NCBI RefSeq assembly: GCF_932294415.1
Contig: NC_065541.1
Location: 47,842,290-47,906,289 of the forward strand
From: Quercus robur
Taxonomy: Eukaryota > Streptophyta > Magnoliopsida > Fagales > Fagaceae
Direction of reading: 5' to 3'
DNA length: 64,000 nucleotides
Shown: positions 60,561 through 64,000 of the stretch, piece by piece
How the letters are laid out: each line of letters opens with the position of its first letter
Position numbering within the stretch: the stretch's first letter is position 1
Made by a program: the position numbers and the translations under genes
The notes under the pieces: model-generated
Database searches by the model: none
Told to the model about the DNA's origin: nothing
What the model saw: only the letters and a program-made list of their open reading frames with translations

Positions 60561-60719
60561 GACGTTCCCAAAAATTGTGAGTCAATTTTTATATCCCCGT
60601 TCATGATACCTGTGATAAATGTTAGGTCTCTATGTAACTCTGTGTCCCTACATGACTCCATAAAATTAGGAAAAATATATATAAACTTCCCTGCACACAA
60701 AAAATTCCCAAACTAACAT

Positions 60720-60970
60720 TTATATCAACACAACAAATTACAGAGACATTTATAGACATTTACAGAGACAAATTACACAACAAACTTACATTTATATTAC
60801 AGAGACATTTATATTACAATTATAGACATTTATATTACATTTATAGACAAATTACAGAGACATTTATAGACATTTATAGTACAAATTACACAACAAACTT
60901 ACATTTACAGAGACATTTATATCAACACAACAAATGTAAACTTCCCTGCACAAATTACAGAGACCATAGA
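60720..60970. repeat. Cluster of short repeats in the PIF element
   Basis: Copies of acagagacatttata, agacatttatattaca and caaattacacaacaaactta recur many times in 250 bp. It is a local minisatellite-like expansion upstream of ORF1. Confidence 0.75.
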
Positions 60971-61189
60971 AACCACACAACAAATTCCTGCAAACAGAAA
61001 ATTTCCAATACATTCCTCCATTCAAATGTTATACCTAGCAAAAAAAAAAACACCATTTGCCCAAAACAACATAGCAACAACACCATTTTTCACCACAAAA
61101 TAACACTAAACCCATAAAAATTAAGCCAAAACAACAAACACCTAGATTAAAAAATTCACTACAAAAGAAGAGATAGCACTAACCTGAAG

Positions 61190-61440
61190 TGGATCGGTTG
61201 GGATGGCGTGGGACGGCGACGGCGTGGGCTGGGAGGACGGCGGCATGGGCTGGGACGGCGACGGCTGGGACAGAACAGCGATGGCGTGGGCTGGGAGATG
61301 AGAGAGATGAGAGCTTGGAGAAGAGAGATATGAGAGCTTGACAGACGGCGTGGGTTGAGATGGCGTGGGACGGCGACGGCATGGGCTGGGACAGCGACGG
61401 CGTGGGCTGGGCTGGGACGGCGACGGCGTGGAGAGCTTGA
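61190..61440. repeat. GC-rich GGGACGGCGACGGCGTGGGC repeat cluster
   Basis: Imperfect copies of gggacggcgacggcgtgggc and ggcgtgggctgggac recur in an otherwise AT-rich setting, just inside the right end of the PIF element and upstream of its ORF1. This could be the transposon's promoter or nuclease-binding region (inference). Confidence 0.8.
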
Positions 61441-61887
61441 TGAGTGAGATGAGAGCTTGATGAGTGAGGGAGATGAGAGCTCTTGAGAGAACTGATGAGA
61501 GCTCTCGAGAGTGATGATGGTACGGTGAGATAGAATAAAAGAATGAAAAAAAAAAAAAAAGTGAGTTTTATTATTTTAATCGGAGTTGGATTAATTTTTT
61601 TTTTTTTTTTTAGATGTGCACTGTAGCAAATCAGCTAAAATTTATAAGTTTGCCTCCACTATTGCAAGCCTTTTTTGGTATATTGGTGGAGCTAATAGCA
61701 TTATAGCTTTTTAGCTCCATTGCTGCAAATGCTTTAATCACCGTTTTTTCATCTTTCTATCTTTAATCATAAGGTATAAAAGTATTTTACTTTCTATTCC
61801 TCAATTTTTTTTTTTTTTTTTTTATCTCTCTACTACATAGGTTGGAAAATACAAATATTTATTATTTTACATCTTCCTAATGGTAAA

Positions 61888-62663
61888 TGTAGGGAAGATA
61901 GGCCCAGAAACGTATATTGGGCCATGGCCCTATCCAAGGACAAGGGAACGTTGATGTAGAAGTGCGGGCTAGTAAATAGTGGAAGGTGACTGGTCATAAG
62001 AGTTCAGAAAGGTGGTTCGATGACAAATTCCTCCTTTGTTGTAACGGTGCAAAGGTTAGAAGGGTTGACCTACGATCAAGAGTAACGTTCCGAGCAATTC
62101 CATTGTTAAGGATAAGTATCAGGAAGTAACGAGACATGGGAAAGGTAAGAAATATGAGAAAAGGCTACTACCACTTCATTAAATGTTCTGCAGCTAATTC
62201 TCTAGGCGCATTAATGTGAAAGTGATATCTGGACAGTGATTTTCAGCCTTACAGCTACTCCTAGATACTTCAGGAAGGTGCTGATAAGACAATGATCAAA
62301 GCTAGCAACTTGATCTACACGTGGAGGGTGGAGATGGAAGGAAGAGGAGAGCATAAGAAATAAAGAAGCTCCTAAATGAGAGGGATCAGAGCATTGAGAG
62401 AAAAACACTGTAGCAATAAGAATTGAACTTGTAATCAAATTAAAAAGAAATATATACTATAACTAATCTCCTAGGACCGTGTCGAGGATGATTTTTTTTT
62501 GTTGATAAAATCAGTTTATCTTTGTTTTATTGTTATTTGAATATACTATAATTGTTATCTAACTCATTAGAGCCTAATTTTCTAACTCACTCTTTACAAA
62601 TTTATTGTATTGAACTTAGATCCTATTACCTTTTGGGCCTATTAGTGAAATTGAGTCCTTACA
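61888..62663 (+). mobile_element. Probable solo LTR, 776 bp
   Basis: It starts TGTAGGGAAGATAGGCCC and ends GAGTCCTTACA (TG...CA). The flanks are GTAAA and GTATA, four of five matching, so the target duplication is only approximate. No coding sequence is seen. Confidence 0.65.
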
Positions 62664-63458
62664 GTATACGTTCTTAATATATGTTATTCTCTTACCTTTG
62701 TAGCTTTTCAACCAAACATATGTAGAAAGATTACTCAAAAAATAAAAATAAAAACATACGTAGAAAGACGGTAAATACAAAGTCACAATTATTCATACCT
62801 TTTATATTTATTTACAAAAAAGACAAGCTATAATCTTTGAAAACAAAATCCAAAAAAGCTTTGTAATTCAACTGATTAGCTGAGTCTACTAATATTTCCA
62901 ATGGGATATATTTAATATTCAAACCTTCACACTGAGCGATTAAATTAGAAAAAAAAAAAAAAAAAGAATACTATTTTTCAACCAATAGTAATCACGCAAT
63001 GGAATGCGGCATGGTGCACGTGGTAGAGTCCACACTCGTACACGGTCCGTGGCATTGGCGTTAACAAGTACAACGTCGCTCGTGTCGTGCCGGGGCCTTA
63101 GCTTAGTTTTTTTTATTTTATTTTTAATGAGAATCGGGCCTTAGCTTAGTTTAGCACTCAATAGTCAAAAGTAAACCTTCGAACGCAACAGAACAGCTCA
63201 AAAAATAAAATAAAAATAAAAACACAAAAAAAGAGGATTTTTGGGGGCTAAATAAGAATTATAAATTATAATTATAGAAAAGAAGACAACTAAAACTACC
63301 ACCTGCAAGTCCAGGAAACAAACCTAACAGCCTTGCATTGTTTGCTAGCTTTCCGAAATATCATCGAAAGCGAGTGAGAGATTTTTATAGCAAATAGCCC
63401 CTTCCATTTTCCCATAATTGACATCCTGATCCCTCTTCTCTAAAAGTCCACTTCTATC
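62664..63458. other. Upstream region of the SWAP70-like gene
   Basis: It contains AT-rich DNA, a short direct repeat (gggccttagcttagttt at about 63094 and 63135), a GC-rich block near 63000-63090 with acgtgg and cacgtgg-like elements, and the probable 5' UTR (63340-63458). No other gene is seen. Confidence 0.5.
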
Positions 63459-63712
63459 ATGGCCTCCAATGCTGTTCTTCCGGTTAGTCCCTCTCTCTCT
63501 CTCTCTCTCTCTGAGATTATATAAATATATGTATATTTTTATATGTACAAAATAATAATGTTATTGGAGTATTATGTATAAACTTGAAGAATTTGGGGAT
63601 GGAGCAGAGACCTGGTGATGCAGAGAACAGTTTGGAGAAGATCAAACGCCAGTTAGCGTCCGGTTCTGGTAGGAATTTGTTGCAAGGCCCACTTCTCAAG
63701 CGATCTGAGACC
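63459..63712 (+). CDS. SWAP70-like PH-domain protein, first two exons (partial)
   Basis: Exon 1 (63459-63482) encodes MASNAVLP and ends at the donor gttagt. Exon 2 (63608-63712, after ggagcag) encodes RPGDAENSLEKIKRQLASGS then GRNLLQGPLLKRSET and ends at gtacaat. This matches from memory the N-terminus of plant SWAP70-type pleckstrin-homology proteins (Arabidopsis At2g30880 type), where the PH domain continues as LRKWNERW in the next exon, outside the window. The family binds phosphoinositides, often with Rho-type GTPase signalling. CT microsatellites lie in intron 1 (about 63487-63511) and intron 2 (about 63718-63743). The phase across the junction is in frame. Confidence 0.75.
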
Positions 63713-64000
63713 GTACAATCCTCTCTCTCTCTCTCTCTCTCTCTTAGATTTTGATTGTTTCCTGTTGTTGTTGTTATTTTAAGAATTTGTACTTTGGTAA
63801 TTTATAAATGCTTTTAAATTTTAGCTTTGCTAAATCGTAGTTTTCAAAAAAAAATTTGGGGTCAATTTAGAAATGTTCTATCGGAATCTATAATTAGTAA
63901 TTAGCTCTAATTTCTTCAGGTTTGCGTAAATAAACCGAAATAGTAATAGAAAAGAAAAAATTTTTGGTTGGGTGTAGTGGGTAAACAAGAGTCTAACTAC

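Larger units (their letters stand above)
57150..61734 (-). mobile_element. PIF/Harbinger DNA transposon, 4.6 kb, two genes
   Basis: The left end is GAGCATCCACAGTAGTGGAG and the right end reversed is AAGCATTTGCAGCAATGGAG, both followed by CTAAAAA. A 3-bp target duplication TAA flanks them (57147-57149 and 61735-61737), as expected for PIF/Harbinger. Both standard genes are on the minus strand: the SANT/NAM-like partner (59616-60560) and the DDE nuclease (57803-59002). Sub-terminal simple repeats lie at 57260-57390 and 60720-61440. The genes are only lightly damaged, so the insertion is probably fairly young. Confidence 0.9.

Noticed and set aside
63517..63699. Minus-strand 60-codon frame
   Set aside because: It is the shadow of SWAP70-like exon 2 and its intron.

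Overview
The window is nuclear DNA of a flowering plant, almost certainly a eudicot. It has plant-type intron-split genes, AT-rich spacers, SINE, LINE, MITE, MULE and LTR elements, and single-copy plant proteins. The long TE-filled introns would suit a woody species (inference; Fagales is only a guess). No bacterial, organellar or viral genes were seen.

Four host genes can be supported. (1) The last two exons of a GDSL esterase/lipase gene lie at 1-1111 (+). (2) A complete two-exon 4-hydroxyphenylpyruvate dioxygenase gene (HPPD, tyrosine degradation and plastoquinone/tocopherol synthesis) lies at 3187-5855 (-). (3) A complete 20-exon APC5 gene (anaphase-promoting complex subunit 5) spreads over 26.5 kb at 29305-55837 (-). 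It was rebuilt exon by exon with all phases matching, giving 922 aa. (4) The first two exons of a PH-domain, SWAP70-like gene lie at 63459-63712 (+) and run off the window.

The rest is largely transposon debris. Between 6 and 10 kb lie duplicated pieces of the HPPD promoter, a long CT microsatellite and a MITE. At 12502-18066 is a non-autonomous LTR retrotransposon with a perfect ATATA target duplication; its interior is mostly an 80-bp minisatellite with no stops in any forward frame. From 18.2 to 22.9 kb is a second, dead HPPD copy, split by a Pack-MULE carrying a PPR gene fragment and by a Copia-like LTR piece. At 23035-28038 a MULE (9-bp target duplication) has received two solo LTRs of one family in opposite orientation, each flanked by CCACA, which makes a 1.9-kb-arm inverted repeat.

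Inside APC5 the introns hold LINE tails, SINEs, a foldback element, tandem duplications, a MITE and a LINE nested in another LINE. Downstream, at 57150-61734, is a nearly intact PIF/Harbinger transposon with both expected genes: a DDE nuclease broken by only three stop codons, and a SANT/NAM-like partner. A solo LTR at 61888-62663 precedes the SWAP70-like gene.

Exon boundaries were set by GT/AG signals plus unbroken reading frames and remembered family sequence. Target duplications and inverted ends were read directly. Identities marked by eye are not computed.
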